A DNA stretch of 64,000 nt from Holophagaceae bacterium (GTDB lineage: Bacteria; Acidobacteriota; Holophagae; Holophagales; Holophagaceae), in the NCBI GenBank assembly GCA_016722505.1, contig JADKJH010000006.1:1-64000 (forward strand). Direction: 5' to 3'. Under the pieces are notes generated by a model. It was not told the origin of the DNA, did no database searches, and worked only from the letters and a program-made list of their open reading frames with translations. Shown here in pieces: positions 19,221 to 28,050 of this stretch. Numbering within the stretch: position 1 is the first letter of the stretch; every line of letters begins with the position of its first letter. Made by a program: the position numbers and the translations under genes.

Positions 19221-19706
19221 TCAAAATGGCGTACGAACTATCCAAAGCTTATCGTATTTCCTCACGCCATCCACCACGCCCACAACACCCATCCATGGGA
19301 AGTTGTCTCCGGTTGCATTGGGGCCTGTTGGCGGTGCCGTTTGGCGAATCCATACCGTAACCTTCCTAGCGTGCTTCACCCCATCGTATTTCTCCGTGGT
19401 GGAATCGGGATAACCGGTCAGTGAATACCAGTCTGGGTGAGGGTAGTTGGGATTGAGATGCTCTCGGTGTTCAAGTTGGATGGAAACCGTCTGCGCTGGA
19501 TCTACTGGGTTGAGGTAGATCATGGCTTCAAAGTAGTAAAAATCACTCCCATTTTGCATCGGTCCGCTGATGTATTTGAGGTCTGAAATAGTGATGCCGC
19601 TGCTCACTATCGGCGGTATTTGTGCTGACTCTTGCGGCTTGCTCCCTGCCCCTCCGCACCCGACCATCACGATAAACGCCAGAATCGGGAAACAATGCTT
19701 TCTCAC
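19221..19706 (-). CDS. Small putative lipoprotein
   Basis: A signal peptide with lipobox (FIVMVGC) precedes a ~140-residue beta-rich domain (FYYFEAMIYLNPVDPAQTVS, VVGVVDGVRKYDKLWIVR). I favour the GTG at 19706 (VRKHCFPILAF), which has a GGGGGTGAT ribosome site; an ATG at 19733 is also open. It follows the NYN gene on the same strand and may share its transcript. Family unknown. Confidence 0.6.
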   Translation of the reverse strand: MRKHCFPILAFIVMVGCGGAGSKPQESAQIPPIVSSGITISDLKYISGPMQNGSDFYYFEAMIYLNPVDPAQTVSIQLEHREHLNPNYPHPDWYSLTGYPDSTTEKYDGVKHARKVTVWIRQTAPPTGPNATGDNFPWMGVVGVVDGVRKYDKLWIVRTPF

Positions 19707-19750
19707 ATCACCCCCAGGAAAATCACAGCTCATTTCAAACGAAGCACACC

Positions 19751-20416
19751 CTATTTGGGCGGGTCGTAGGCGGAGGGGCGTTGAATTATCACCGTCCCCT
19801 GGGAAAGCGTTTGCTCTGGGAAAAGATTTCGCTCAAGGTGCTCCTCCCCAAACTTACTCACGGGGCAGAGCCTTTTTAGAGCATGGGCGGCAACATACCT
19901 TGATGCCGGAAGAAGGCCATGAATCTCTTTTTTCGGGAATTGTGATTGGACCATCCGAATCGCGGGAAGAATATCCGTGTCGGCTGTTAAAACTACGGCT
20001 TTGTCAAAAGTGTCCTTATAGGCCAAGTCTAGAAGGTAGAGTGCAAGGTTGACATCCGTTTCTTTCTCTTCATGTCCCTTCCATTTGTATTTGCAATTAT
20101 TACATTGCCTAGGCTTTTCCTTAAACTGCCCCATAACTACTTCCACGTTTACTGATTTCAAGGCAGCAACAAATGCTCGATGTTTTGCATATGAGGCAGG
20201 ACGCCAGGTAGCGTATGCCGAAAAGTAATAAACCCCAACCAATTCTTCCTTTGACTTAACTAAGAAAGCCTCGACAAGAGTCCAAAGATTCACCCATTTT
20301 AAATGATCTTTTGTACGAACCCGTTGCTTGGTTGTTGGATCTATTGGGTTCAATTCATGAACAGAGTGATAAAAATTGTAACCATCAATGAATGCGACAA
20401 CCCGTTTCTTAGTCAT
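19751..20416 (-). CDS. NYN-domain (PIN-like) putative ribonuclease
   Basis: NYN proteins are PIN-fold, metal-dependent nucleases that usually act on RNA. The three acidic positions are present: D11 in AFIDGYNFYH, D121 in EEKETDVNLALYLLDLAY, and D146/D148 in VVLTADTDILPAI. A CxxC pair (C105, C108, CNNCKYKWKGHEEKETD) precedes the second motif, as in many bacterial relatives. The gene starts 36 bp after a T-tract terminator that closes an array of structured 51-nt repeats on the same strand. That placement suggests the array RNA regulates or neutralises the nuclease. Nuclease activity is inferred from motifs. Confidence 0.85.
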   Translation of the reverse strand: MTKKRVVAFIDGYNFYHSVHELNPIDPTTKQRVRTKDHLKWVNLWTLVEAFLVKSKEELVGVYYFSAYATWRPASYAKHRAFVAALKSVNVEVVMGQFKEKPRQCNNCKYKWKGHEEKETDVNLALYLLDLAYKDTFDKAVVLTADTDILPAIRMVQSQFPKKEIHGLLPASRYVAAHALKRLCPVSKFGEEHLERNLFPEQTLSQGTVIIQRPSAYDPPK

Positions 20417-20452
20417 TCAATGACCCTACGACTAGATGCTGGTCCGTACAAT

Positions 20453-20479
20453 AAAAAAACCGGTCGCGCAGGCGACCGG
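20453..20479 (-). terminator. Terminator between the hairpin array and the NYN gene
   Basis: The minus strand reads CCGGTCGC-CTGC-GCGACCGG followed by seven T. It is an 8-bp perfect stem, also the final hairpin of the repeat array, and would end the array RNA or let part of the transcription through to the nuclease gene. Confidence 0.8.
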
Positions 20480-20610
20480 CACCTTGGGGACGTACCCCTT
20501 GGAGATTAGACCGGCACCGCAGGGCACCGGGTCCAGGAGGACGCACCTCCTGGTGATAAATTCCGCCCCGCAGGGAGTGGAGGCCGTGTGGACGTACCAC
20601 ACGGAGGACT
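20453..20610 (-). ncRNA. Candidate structured RNA: three 51-nt units, six hairpins
   Basis: Three units with an exact 51-bp period each hold two hairpins. In plus-strand terms, the first has loop GCAG (at 20468, 20519, 20570) and 7-8-bp stems, and the second has loop ACGTA or ACGCA (20490, 20541, 20592) and 8-position stems. Loops and spacing are conserved while stem sequences differ with paired changes, as expected of a selected RNA fold. On the minus strand the last hairpin (20460-20479) is followed by TTTTTTT, making a terminator just before the NYN gene. The plus strand could alternatively encode 17-residue peptide repeats, but that does not explain the stems. Confidence 0.65.
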
Positions 20611-20616
20611 TATCAG

Positions 20617-20645
20617 AGTATGTAACCCAGATGGTTACCCCGCAA
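20617..20645 (-). promoter_or_regulatory. Candidate promoter with palindromic operator for the hairpin RNA
   Basis: On the minus strand TTGCGG (20645-20640) and CATACT (20622-20617) are separated by 17 bp. The spacer holds a palindrome GTAACC-CAGAT-GGTTAC (20622-20638). Initiation about 7 bp downstream would start the RNA just before the first hairpin. This is a motif match only. Confidence 0.45.
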
Positions 20646-20921
20646 TAGAAAATTTCTAGCTAGGTAGGAATGTAGGTATGTATATTTAATCATCTTACGA
20701 AATAATGATCATCCAGATCTGCCTTGACCTGAGTTGTAAACGAGTTCCGGAAGAGGGAGGTCCGATTATGGCCCCCTCTAGGCAAGGTAAAACAAGAAGG
20801 GAACACAGGGCCCCTATCCCTATATGAAAGAGTCGTCTTCGGAGGAGGACTCACAGCAGTGTTGCAATGAGTTGCACTGGAAATCTAAGGGGCTAGGGTT
20901 AAGCAAATTCAAGGAGACGGG

Positions 20922-21557
20922 ATGAGGCCAATGATTTGGTTGTTTCTGTTTTTTGCATTCACAGGGTGCGCACCGATGGTTGTTGACCTATCTAGCTCCA
21001 ACCACCTTGTTGATCGGCAACCGACGAAGCAAGGTGGTTTTGACTACAAACTCGTAGTACTCGATAGAGCTACTGAGATGAAGATGGATCAGAAAATTTT
21101 CGGCGCGAGTACCTTCCCGATGCGGACAGCAGAAAAACCAAGGGAGACGCTAGAAAAGGACATCGCGCGATTCTTCGACCGCTTAACGAGCCGGATGGAT
21201 GACGGGAGGCGCATTGTTGCCCGAATTGACAGGGCCGACGCATATTGGGTCAACCCAGGTACCAACACTATCCCCATTGTTGGGATGTTCACCGTATGGG
21301 CATCGAACTACCCGTTCACTTTTGATATCAGCGTCACCTTCGAGGTTGAGGAAAATAGCAAGGTTGTTCACTCCTACTCATTCAATCAAAAAATAGAAAT
21401 TCTGGACGGGAACGGGGCTACCGGATCTGGGATTGAGAAGTCCTACCAACGCCTCATATCGAATTATCGGAAGATGATGTTCGATGCTCTTGAAGTTGAA
21501 TTTATCCCTCGGTATTTGAGCAAGCCTGAACCCGTACACACTCCATCCAGCAACTAA
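20922..21557 (+). CDS. Putative lipoprotein, 211 aa
   Basis: A strong AAGGAG precedes the ATG. The N-terminus is a short signal with lipobox (FFAFTGC). The mature part has a charged alpha-helical segment and a beta-rich C-terminal half (YPFTFDISVTFEVEENSKVVHS). No family recognised. The surrounding DNA looks AT-richer than the chromosome, consistent with the integrative element. Confidence 0.75.
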   Translation: MRPMIWLFLFFAFTGCAPMVVDLSSSNHLVDRQPTKQGGFDYKLVVLDRATEMKMDQKIFGASTFPMRTAEKPRETLEKDIARFFDRLTSRMDDGRRIVARIDRADAYWVNPGTNTIPIVGMFTVWASNYPFTFDISVTFEVEENSKVVHSYSFNQKIEILDGNGATGSGIEKSYQRLISNYRKMMFDALEVEFIPRYLSKPEPVHTPSSN

Positions 21558-21777
21558 TCCATGGGCCCCAAATACCCATTTGGGGAACCAGCCCTGCTTT
21601 CGCTTCGGCCTCTTCCCTTGTGATTCCAGCTTCATATTCGAAAATCGCGGCCCGTTCCTCTCGAAGCATCTGGGCATCTTCAGAAGGTAAGCCAGAGCAG
21701 AGGGCTTCTAAGGTTGGATCAAATACCCTCCCTGGCTCCCCGGCCTCTTCATTGATGAAGCGATCAAGCCAGGTCAT
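21502..21777 (-). CDS. Small hypothetical protein, ~91 aa
   Basis: An acidic protein (TWLDRFINEEAGEPGRVFDP, MLREERAAIFEYEAGITREE) with good coding character. I choose the ATG at 21777, preceded by AGGTGA. Its 3' end overlaps that of the convergent lipoprotein gene by 56 bp. It lies downstream of the primase gene, past the iteron region. Function unknown. Confidence 0.55.
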   Translation of the reverse strand: MTWLDRFINEEAGEPGRVFDPTLEALCSGLPSEDAQMLREERAAIFEYEAGITREEAEAKAGLVPQMGIWGPWISCWMECVRVQACSNTEG

Positions 21778-21805
21778 CGGTGCTTCACCTGGGCCCATCT
21801 CGGAA

Positions 21806-22112
21806 TAGTGTTCTGGTGTTCTTTGTCGAAACCTTTACATCTATTAACAACCTGGGCCAGTCTCAAAACGGTGTTCCTGGTGTTCCTGGTGTTCCCTGCC
21901 CCACGGAATCCAGCATTGGCGCGGGTAAAGTGGGAACACCTTAGGGAACACATCAAGGTGTTCCCACTCATTTCAAGGTGTTCCCTCCCCTCGTTACGAT
22001 GAATCACAGGCATGGAGGGAACACCTAGGGAACACCTTGGAGAACACATTAAGGTGTTCCCATTTAATCCAGCATTGATGCGGGTTTGATGAGAGGGAAC
22101 ACAGGGAACACC
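21806..22112. repeat. Iteron-like cluster (GGTGTTCCC), possible replication origin
   Basis: About fourteen copies of GTGTTC or its complement, mostly as GGTGTTCCC/GGGAACACC, occur in both orientations within ~300 bp. A longer direct repeat AATCCAGCATTG-N2-GCGGGT occurs at 21907 and 22066. The cluster lies next to the primase/helicase gene, as expected for an origin bound by a replication initiator. Function is inferred. Confidence 0.6.
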
Positions 22113-22132
22113 TTTATTCAATGTCCTGGGCT

Positions 22133-25009
22133 TCATGCCGCTTCCGCTTCGTTGTGCTTGCCAAGTGCAGCGGCCCGGATGATGTAGCACCTTGCTTTCC
22201 CATGACCGGGGATTTTCATGGAGCGTGATGACCTCTGGCTTTTCTCATCGGGTTCCAGAATTCCGGCATCGGCACAGGCCCGCGCAACGCTGGAAGCCGT
22301 AAAACCTTGGCAAACTTCCTTCCATGCCTCCGGTGTAATGAAGAAGTCCCAACCGTCAACACCTTCGGCCCGCTTCTTGGTTCCAGCGCGATTGATGATC
22401 TTGGCGTTGCTATCTCCCCATTCATCGAAGCGGCTTTGCCCATGCTTTTCGAGGAAGGCCAGCACGGCGGCAATGCCCCTGTAAACCTCGGAGGCACCAG
22501 AGAAGCCCCGCCGGTCAAGCCAGGCCTTGAAACACACAAGAGCGGCGCGTTCGGATTCACCTTCAGGCCAGGGAAGAATCTTCATGCGTTGGGCCAGCTC
22601 CCCGGCGATGCCTACCAGGGCGAAGCGGCCCGCTACCCTGCAAACCTGGGCATCTGCCCCGGCGGGAATGGCAGAGGCGAGCCAGGCGGTTTCCATCGCC
22701 TTCAATCTGGATTGCAGGGCATCCCGGCGGTTCCATTCATCACAGAGGTGTTCCAGAAAGGCGCGGGCCGCGTGCCCATAGTGCAAGCGAGCTTGGGCCT
22801 TCAGGTGCTCCGCAAAATCCCCCAAGCTGGAAAAGCCGTGGGCATCGTCAAACATTCCAGAGGCGGGGCAGGGAATATCTGGCACTCGCACTTCCTGCCC
22901 AGCGCGGGCCTTCTTGCCCTCTTCGCTCAACTTGTCTTCGAGGCCCTGCTCCCCAGAACTGAGGAAGATCAACCGCCATTGTTTCATAGCACGGGCCCCG
23001 CCTTCCCGATTGGCCCTTGCCTTCGCGCTTCCGTTTGCCAGCATATAGGCCACCTGGCCCGCTTCCTTGGCGTCAACCTGGGATAACTCATCCAGCACAA
23101 GGAAGCCATCATTCCGGGCGGCGGCGATGCCTTCCAGGCCGCTTGATGTTGCCCGCCATGTAGGCAGAGGATCAGGACGGCCCCACACAGAAGCGGCGGA
23201 TTCGAGGCAAGTGGTTTTTCCCTTGGAGCTGGAACCTTGCAGGTTGAAGCCCCCGCCCCCATCCGGGCGAACCAAACCCATGAGAGGGCCCGCGAAAGCG
23301 CAAGCCAGGGAAAAAACAAGGCGAGGATTCCCAACAGCAAAGCAGGCCACACCGTTTTTCCAGCCCTCAAGGGTGCCATGAGATGCACGGGAATGAAGGC
23401 CTGGCGCTTCCCCGGCAAAGCGCACGGGCTCCCCGGTCTTTCCAATGGTCTGCCCACCTGGAAGCACGAATGCCCCTTCATGCCAGCCCAGAGAATCCAC
23501 CAAGCGAACACGGTTCTTCACCTGGCGAAGCGCCCCGCACAGGTAGCGGAGAAAATCTTTTCTTCGAGCCGGTTCCGGTGAAAGCACCATGCCGCCTTGG
23601 CCCAGTGTGCGAGCCAGTTCGGCCCCCTCCCCGCTCATCAATTCAAAGGGCAGAGCTTCTTCGTGCGGGACTCCATCCAGATCATCCCAGGCGACCAAGA
23701 GTTGCCAGCCCTGAGAAGATCCATCCCGCACAAGGCCCGGTAATGTGAAGGGCGGGGCGATCCAGACAGGGGGCGTAGGGGGCAATTCGTCCCCGCCGGG
23801 CATCACCTTCGCGGCGGCTCCCACCTTATACAGTCCCCGCTTTTTCCACTCAAACCCTGGAACTTTGGGCCTTCCTTCAATGTCAGGTTTTATCAGGTTC
23901 GGCGGGGCGTCTTTGTCCTCAGGCCAAGGTGAATCAGACGAGGCGGGCGAAGCCGTTTCCTCATCCTCCCAGGCGTCTTCATCCTTGGTGTTACGCATTG
24001 CGCGTTGCGTAACAGGTTGCGTAATTCCATCACCCTCATTCAAGAGGCGGCCCAGGTCCGGGCTTCCTTGTGCCACGATCCAGGCGTTGGAAACCTTGTG
24101 CTGCATTTCTTCAAGGCTCCATGCTGGCTCACACCTGGGGTTGAAGCGATCCAGCATCAAAGACAAAGCCTCGTCTTCAGGCAGGGCGAAGAGGGTGCAT
24201 ATTTTCAAAGCGGCGTTGAAGGTTGCCCCGCTTCCATCTTCAGTTTGGATTCCACCTTGCATCGTGTCGAGATAGCGCCCCGCCCGGAAGATCACCTTGG
24301 AGCGATCCACTGAAGGCGGCGGCGTGTGGGGCGGGGTTGAAGGTTTGGGCTCCTTGCTGCGCTTCGTCAGGGGAGGGAAAGCGGCCCGCACATCTTCCCG
24401 ATTCCACCGGGGGCCGTCTGCTTTCACCAGCTCCACAAGGCGCGGTTCGGCCTTCCGATGCAGGAAGCCGGGGAGCCTCAGCACGCGGGACACATCGCAC
24501 ACTTTTGGATCAGCCCCGTAGGCTTTGAGGGCCTGTTGAATGCCCCTCAGTTCGGCTTCGTGTTCATCCCGCCGGGCCTCGTCTTCGCAGGGCATCGGAT
24601 CCAAGGCGATCCAGTAGAGATGCCAACCGCCGGGCGTTTCCACAATCATCGAGGGTTCTAAGGGCGGGCGGGTTGGATCGAATGCTTGGCTTGAATCTTT
24701 CAGATCCAGGTCTGTCCACCATGCCCGAATTCCTATTGTGTCTTCCTTCTTCCGGCCCCCAGCGGTAGGGTTCACCGTCACAAAGATTCCGGCCCCGGCC
24801 TGATTCAACTTGTCCAGGGATTCGGCATGCTCATCAAATGAGCCGGAGAACACACGGGCAAGGTTCCCCCGTGCTTTGCCGCCGGGTTTCACATCATCAA
24901 AGGTTTGGAAGACAAGGGGCGTCTGCCAGGCATCCTCGTTTGTGCAACCTATGAGGGCCGCAATAAAGGGCAGCGTGTGCCGTTCAATATTTTCCCGAAG
25001 GGCTGTCAT
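22133..25009 (-). CDS. Primase/helicase (RepB-type primase plus DUF927), 958 aa
   Basis: This is the likely replication protein of the integrative element. The N-terminal region has archaeo-eukaryotic primase features: WWTDLDLKDS (D100, D102) and ETPGGWHLYWIAL. A linker precedes a DUF927 helicase-like domain with Walker A NLQGSSSKGKTT (about residue 590), and FLVLDELSQVD as Walker B. Multi-domain proteins of this type occur in phages, phage satellites and integrated plasmids. The stop lies beside the iteron cluster; the start overlaps the stop of the small gene upstream. Confidence 0.85.
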   Translation of the reverse strand: MTALRENIERHTLPFIAALIGCTNEDAWQTPLVFQTFDDVKPGGKARGNLARVFSGSFDEHAESLDKLNQAGAGIFVTVNPTAGGRKKEDTIGIRAWWTDLDLKDSSQAFDPTRPPLEPSMIVETPGGWHLYWIALDPMPCEDEARRDEHEAELRGIQQALKAYGADPKVCDVSRVLRLPGFLHRKAEPRLVELVKADGPRWNREDVRAAFPPLTKRSKEPKPSTPPHTPPPSVDRSKVIFRAGRYLDTMQGGIQTEDGSGATFNAALKICTLFALPEDEALSLMLDRFNPRCEPAWSLEEMQHKVSNAWIVAQGSPDLGRLLNEGDGITQPVTQRAMRNTKDEDAWEDEETASPASSDSPWPEDKDAPPNLIKPDIEGRPKVPGFEWKKRGLYKVGAAAKVMPGGDELPPTPPVWIAPPFTLPGLVRDGSSQGWQLLVAWDDLDGVPHEEALPFELMSGEGAELARTLGQGGMVLSPEPARRKDFLRYLCGALRQVKNRVRLVDSLGWHEGAFVLPGGQTIGKTGEPVRFAGEAPGLHSRASHGTLEGWKNGVACFAVGNPRLVFSLACAFAGPLMGLVRPDGGGGFNLQGSSSKGKTTCLESAASVWGRPDPLPTWRATSSGLEGIAAARNDGFLVLDELSQVDAKEAGQVAYMLANGSAKARANREGGARAMKQWRLIFLSSGEQGLEDKLSEEGKKARAGQEVRVPDIPCPASGMFDDAHGFSSLGDFAEHLKAQARLHYGHAARAFLEHLCDEWNRRDALQSRLKAMETAWLASAIPAGADAQVCRVAGRFALVGIAGELAQRMKILPWPEGESERAALVCFKAWLDRRGFSGASEVYRGIAAVLAFLEKHGQSRFDEWGDSNAKIINRAGTKKRAEGVDGWDFFITPEAWKEVCQGFTASSVARACADAGILEPDEKSQRSSRSMKIPGHGKARCYIIRAAALGKHNEAEAA

Positions 25010-25209
25010 GGCGCATCCCCTCGATTGCCAAGGGCGAAGCTCACCAGGGCTTCGTAATCCCCCGCCTCTGGATCATGGCCGTTTAAATGCCGTGCGATGG
25101 CACAGGCCAGGGCATAGGGAACGTGCTTGACCAGGTTTCCAGCTTCACCCTCTGGATGGACGCTCCAACCTCTGCCGGAGCCTTGGGTTACTGCGTACCG
25201 CTTGGTCAT
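25006..25209 (-). CDS. Small hypothetical protein, 67 aa
   Basis: MTKRYAVTQGSGRGWSVHPE... overlaps the primase start by 4 bp (ATGA), so translational coupling is likely. A further possible 30-odd codon frame upstream ends overlapping this start in the same way, suggesting a chain of small genes. No family recognised. Confidence 0.55.
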   Translation of the reverse strand: MTKRYAVTQGSGRGWSVHPEGEAGNLVKHVPYALACAIARHLNGHDPEAGDYEALVSFALGNRGDAP

Positions 25210-25315
25210 GGCCGCCCCACTTCGAAAGCAGCGCGGGGCAAAGATGGAAGGGCGGCGGGGCAGGGCTTCGCCTGGGCCTTAGAGGCCTTGGTCTTCATGG
25301 TCATGGCCTGCCCCC

Positions 25316-25561
25316 TTACCGGCTTCGAGGAAGCGAAGCGATCCAGGCGGAAAGTTCATCTGGATCATAGATTCGCTTGCGGGGCGAAAGCTTGATGCAC
25401 GGGGGCCGCTTGCCTTCTGGCTTGTTGAGCAGGGCGCGGCGGGTCCATCCCAACATGGCGAGCACTTCCGTCTCTAAGAGATAGGCCTTTGGAGATGGCA
25501 GATGCAGGCCCTCATCTTGGGGTTGGGTTTTGGCCTGGGGTTTGAGGGGGATTAGAACCAT
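25316..25561 (-). CDS. AlpA-like / MerR-type helix-turn-helix regulator or excisionase
   Basis: The 81 residues include a helix-turn-helix LLETEVLAMLGWTRRALLNK followed by a wing-like SPRKRIYDPDELSAWIASL, the pattern of AlpA-type regulators and excisionases. In such elements they control integrase expression or excision. It lies between the integrase side and the primase gene. Confidence 0.7.
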   Translation of the reverse strand: MVLIPLKPQAKTQPQDEGLHLPSPKAYLLETEVLAMLGWTRRALLNKPEGKRPPCIKLSPRKRIYDPDELSAWIASLPRSR

Positions 25562-25815
25562 TAGGTTCCTCCGGGGTTTGCCTCAAGGGCCTGGTGATCC
25601 CAGAATAGGGGAGCCGGTCTTTCGAGGCTGGTTTAAGGGGGCGCTTCGATCCGGCTTATCTAGGGCTGATGGATCGGGGCGCTTTCACTTTCAAGGGCTT
25701 TGCGGGTATTTCAGGGGGGTGGGCCTAGGCTTTTCCGCTCCTATGGTTCAAAGAGTGGTGCTTTAAGTTGTTCCTGACAAACCAATCAATTTCATGACGG
25801 GGAGATTATTTTTCT

Positions 25816-26514
25816 TCATTCCAAGCTCGCTTCAAGCTCCTTGATCTCTTTCTCCCAGCGTGGATTTCTGAAAGGTTTTTCCCCCCCTGCTAATTTCGCT
25901 GCCTGCTCTTTTACCCGCTCTCCGTGCTCTTCCATGAAGCGATTTCTCACGAGGATTTGCCAATTTTTCAGAGAAGTATTGTCATTCGTTACAAACTCAT
26001 AGACAGCTTGTGCAATCTCGATCTGGAATGATTCCGGGGGATCAGGCGGGACAGCCCCCAACCCATTCCACGCCATGCGGGTATATACAGAGCCCACGAT
26101 ATCAAGCTTTAGCTTGTCCTTAGGCCTTCCTTTCGTTTTCATGGGGGGTAGTCCTTCATGGATCACATCGGCTTCTAGGACTAAGTGTTTTCCGATGCCT
26201 CCGAAATATTCGTTATAAGGGGAAGGAAGATTAATTAGCGCTTCCCCGGCTCGCCTGACTGCCTTTTCCTTTTGCAACAATTCGTTTCGGGAGGCGAAAG
26301 GTATTTCGCAGTAGACCCAATTGGCTTCAAACGAATCCAGAGAAAGATAAATAATCATCCGAAGATTACTTTTCTGTTTGCCAGCCAATTTGAAGCGGTC
26401 AGAGAGTTCCTTGGTGAAGGCAATTCTCTCTTTCTCGGGTGTGATTATTCCCGCGTCTTTATACCAATGGCTACGGATCAGCTTGTCTGCGATGGGTCTA
26501 TTTTCTAGGCTCAA
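25816..26514 (-). CDS. Hypothetical protein, 232 aa
   Basis: It overlaps the stop of the integrase gene by 4 bp and so is probably co-translated with it. It is mostly alpha-helical and charged, with no signal or membrane segment and no recognised family. Confidence 0.65.
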   Translation of the reverse strand: MSLENRPIADKLIRSHWYKDAGIITPEKERIAFTKELSDRFKLAGKQKSNLRMIIYLSLDSFEANWVYCEIPFASRNELLQKEKAVRRAGEALINLPSPYNEYFGGIGKHLVLEADVIHEGLPPMKTKGRPKDKLKLDIVGSVYTRMAWNGLGAVPPDPPESFQIEIAQAVYEFVTNDNTSLKNWQILVRNRFMEEHGERVKEQAAKLAGGEKPFRNPRWEKEIKELEASLE

Positions 26515-27703
26515 TTCTTCCCTCCCAGCTTGCGCTTCAGTGTTGCCCCTAGGCGATTCGAAGCGGCAAGGCCTCGTGTCTTCGAATAGCGTTCGGTTGT
26601 GCTGGTTTGCCGATGGCCCAAGAGGGCCGCTACGGTTTGCAGATTCTCGCCTTCATCGGCGGCCTGGTTCCCTACGTTGTGCCGGAGGTCATGCCGGGTT
26701 AGATCCTCAATTCCAGACAAGGCGAGAAGGCGCTTCCAGGGCCGCTTGATATCTTCCAGATGCCCGGATTCGCTCTCATCAAATGAAGGGAACACCCAAG
26801 GCACATCCTTAAAGCGGGGGATGCGAGCCAGCACTTCAAACAGGGCATCATTCAGCGGCTTGGAGGTTGCCCCGGTCTTCGTGTCCGGCCAAGTGATGAT
26901 CTTCCGGTTTTCATCTATCCATTCCCAGGCCAGGCCCAGCACTTCGCCCCGCCGGGCCCTGAGAAATACAGCACCCGCACGAAGTCGCAGAATTGTCCGT
27001 ATCCTTCGCCCTCCATCGTCACGAGGGCTTCACCCAAGCGAGCCAGCTCATCATCCTCCAAGGGCCTATGCCGGGGCGTTTCGCGGAAGGGGCGATAGTT
27101 CCCCTTCCGCAGCAAGTCAACCGGGTTTGAATTCAGAGGGCGATGCTTCCAGGCTTCGGCCCGGTCAAAGATCATGCGGAGCATTCCCAAGCACACATTG
27201 GCTTGCCGGGTCTTCCCGGTTTTTCCTAGGGTTTGGTGAAAGTCCCGAATATCGCTTTCCTCAATCTCATGGGCCAGCTTCCCCATGAAGGCGGAGCGAA
27301 CGTGGAGGCGAAGGGCGCTTTGATAGCTTTCCTTGGTCTTGGCTTTGAGGTTGGGCAGGTGCTCCCGTTCGAATTTATCCACCAAGTCAGGCCAGAGGAT
27401 CGGCACGAAGCGAGCCAGGCCTGTATCTTCACCCTGGCGAATGCGGGTCTTCATGCCGTCAACTTCGGCCTTGGCTTCCCAGGTCTTCATGTCCGGCCAA
27501 GTCCCCAAGGTCTTCCAGTGAACCTTGCCGCCGATTCGAATTTTCAGAATCCAGGCGATGGAGTCATCCCGATTCAACCGGGCCCCCAAGCCTGGATAGC
27601 TGGGATCCCAGAAGTAAATCGAAACCGTGCGCTCAAGCCCTTCACCATCTGCCAGCGAGGGAAGACGCTTCATAACTGCATCTGTAAGGGCTCGGAGGGG
27701 CAT
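26511..27703 (-). CDS. int: Tyrosine recombinase/integrase (frameshifted)
   Basis: The integrase catalyses insertion at tRNA-Pro. The N-terminal part (from 27703) has the DUF4102-like arm domain and SAM-like core-binding domain; the catalytic part carries ARRGEVLGLAW (catalytic Arg), HDLRHNVGNQ, LGHRQTSTTERYSK (catalytic Tyr). The frame breaks near 26945: FVRVLYFSG continues in another frame as ARRGEV. Adding one G to a GGG run restores it, so a sequencing deletion is likely; otherwise the element is locked in place. The start codon overlaps an inverted repeat of integrase-type sites. Confidence 0.9.
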
Positions 27704-27785
27704 TCAACCGCCATTCAATCAAATTATGGTTGAATGGCGGTATATTTCAAGGGATAAATGGTTGAATTCTGATCATTCAACCGGA
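27701..27785. promoter_or_regulatory. Integrase arm-type sites next to attR
   Basis: The site TTCAACCGCCATTCAA (27703) is followed by its inverted copy TTGAATGGCGGT (27730), then further half-sites near 27760 and 27775. The same site occurs once near attL (18569). The cluster overlaps the int start and promoter area, suggesting both recombination and autoregulation. Confidence 0.6.
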
Positions 27786-27858
27786 CATCATAAAACAAGA
27801 ATGGCGGTATTACTTGATTCAATGCTATAAAATCGCCCCGCCCCTCTGTTGGTGCTAC

Positions 27859-27908
<50 letters not shown>

Positions 27909-27927
27909 ATAAAACCAGGTACTTACA

Positions 27928-27957
27928 GGGCCTTCCACTCAATTGGAAGGCCCTTTT
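27928..27957 (+). terminator. Original tRNA-Pro terminator (chromosomal side)
   Basis: GGGCCTTCC, an 8-nt loop, GGAAGGCCC, then TTTT, directly downstream of attR. It is presumably the pre-insertion terminator, now separated from its tRNA. Confidence 0.85.
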
Positions 27958-28050
27958 CCTGTCCCGTTTCTACTCCCGCTCTACTCGCGAGCCCTAGGAA
28001 ACACTGGCTCCTCTCTTTCTTTCTTCTTCTACATAAAAAATAGAAAACGA

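Noticed and set aside
18808..19410. Small plus-strand genes at the left end of the element
   Set aside because: No ribosome site, motif or conserved character; kept as unassigned.
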